A program made the translations under genes and the position numbers. The notes under the pieces were generated by a model. That model saw only the letters and a program-made list of their open reading frames with translations. It ran no database searches and was not told the origin of the DNA. This document shows positions 63,611 to 64,000 of a stretch of 64,000 nt of DNA, piece by piece. This stretch comes from Thalassovita sp. (GTDB lineage: Bacteria; Pseudomonadota; Alphaproteobacteria; Rhodobacterales; Rhodobacteraceae). The DNA lies in assembly GCA_029212905.1 (NCBI GenBank), contig JARGPB010000007.1, positions 124,001 through 188,000 on the forward strand, read 5' to 3'. The first letter of the stretch is position 1. Every line of letters begins with the position of its first letter.

Positions 63611-64000
63611 ATGTTCGATCTGGGCTGGACGGAGCTTCTGCTCATCGGGATCGTGGCGTTGATCGTCGTGGGCCCAAAGGACCTGCCGGGGCTGTTCCGG
63701 TCTGTTGGTCGCTTTATCGGCAAGGCCAAAGGCATGGCGCGCGAGTTTTCGCGAGCAATGGAGGACGCGGCTGACGAATCCGGGGTCAAGGACATCTCGA
63801 CCTCGATCAAGGCTGCCGCCAACCCGACCAAATTCGGCATGGACAAGGTGAAGGAAGCCACTGACAGCTTCACCGACTGGGACCCCGCCAGCGAAACCGG
63901 GCTGGACGAGGATCGCGCCGATATGGCCAAGAAGATCCACGACGCGACAGCCAAGCGCGCCACGGATCGTCAGGCCGCCGAGGCCGAGGCTGAAGAGGCC
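63611..64000 (+). CDS. tatB: Twin-arginine translocase subunit TatB (truncated by window end)
   Basis: The first 130 residues are in the window. MFDLGWTELLLIGIVALIVVGPKDLPGLFRSVGRFIGKAKGMAREF is the characteristic TatB start (Glu in the membrane helix, Gly-Pro hinge, amphipathic helix), followed by an acidic, Ala-rich tail. It forms the receptor complex with TatC, which should follow outside the window. Starts 3 bases after the tatA stop. Confidence 0.95.
   Translation, partial: MFDLGWTELLLIGIVALIVVGPKDLPGLFRSVGRFIGKAKGMAREFSRAMEDAADESGVKDISTSIKAAANPTKFGMDKVKEATDSFTDWDPASETGLDEDRADMAKKIHDATAKRATDRQAAEAEAEEA

Overview
The window is a chromosomal segment of a high-GC alphaproteobacterium. The best fit is a marine member of the Rhodobacterales (Roseobacter group). 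Three things point there: the nuoA-N operon is studded with small extra genes, nuoE carries a long C-terminal extension, and nuoN is followed by birA, coaX and the ribonuclease J gene. Nothing in it looks like a phage, plasmid, insertion sequence, CRISPR array, rRNA or tRNA. Almost all of it is coding, with many 1-4 base stop/start overlaps. The only gap above 300 bases is the leader in front of nuoA.

Layout. 1-9133: a dipeptide/oligopeptide ABC transporter (permease C, permease B and binding protein on the minus strand; a fused double ATPase on the plus strand), followed by an ArgE-type deacetylase and two tandem M20 amidohydrolases. This reads as uptake and hydrolysis of peptides or N-acyl amino acids. 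9172-20292: envelope and housekeeping genes, namely a ParB-like protein, a polysaccharide pyruvyl transferase, waaA, moaA, a lipoprotein, an AlkD-type repair protein, glmS, glmU, a phosphoglycolate phosphatase, a DegT-type aminotransferase and a CreA-like protein. 20438-29685: a leucine/isovalerate degradation operon (isovaleryl-CoA dehydrogenase, acyl-CoA synthetase, both methylcrotonyl-CoA carboxylase subunits, HMG-CoA lyase, methylglutaconyl-CoA hydratase) behind a palindromic operator and closed by a terminator. 30050-46948: complete complex I (all 14 subunits) with five small accessory genes. 47019-50227: birA, coaX, rnj. 50356-55375: a DEAD-box helicase, two related glycosyltransferases and a protein with an Ada-like CxxC motif. 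55372-60859: an esterase, RF3, a double universal stress protein, a Hint-domain protein and an SDR protein. 61039-64000: an ArsM-like methyltransferase, an ABC ATPase, tatA and the start of tatB.

How the genes work together. birA supplies biotin ligase activity for the biotinylated carboxylase MccA encoded about 20 kb upstream. glmS and glmU run consecutively to UDP-GlcNAc, the precursor of peptidoglycan and lipid A, and waaA adds Kdo to lipid A. tatA/tatB belong to the twin-arginine export system.

Most notable observations. (1) An exact 16-bp tandem duplication at 23149-23180 shifts the frame and fuses the acyl-CoA synthetase to a following zinc-ribbon membrane protein. Removing one copy restores a stop that overlaps the next start as ATGA. 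(2) A 22-bp element occurs four times at gene borders (27958, 32804, 54741, 60906). (3) The SDR protein at 60080 lacks the catalytic Tyr and Lys. (4) The Hint protein has Ser at the usual Cys position. (5) The nuoA leader has several inverted repeats. I did not find a convincing new multi-gene system, such as a new defence island. The novelty here is local.
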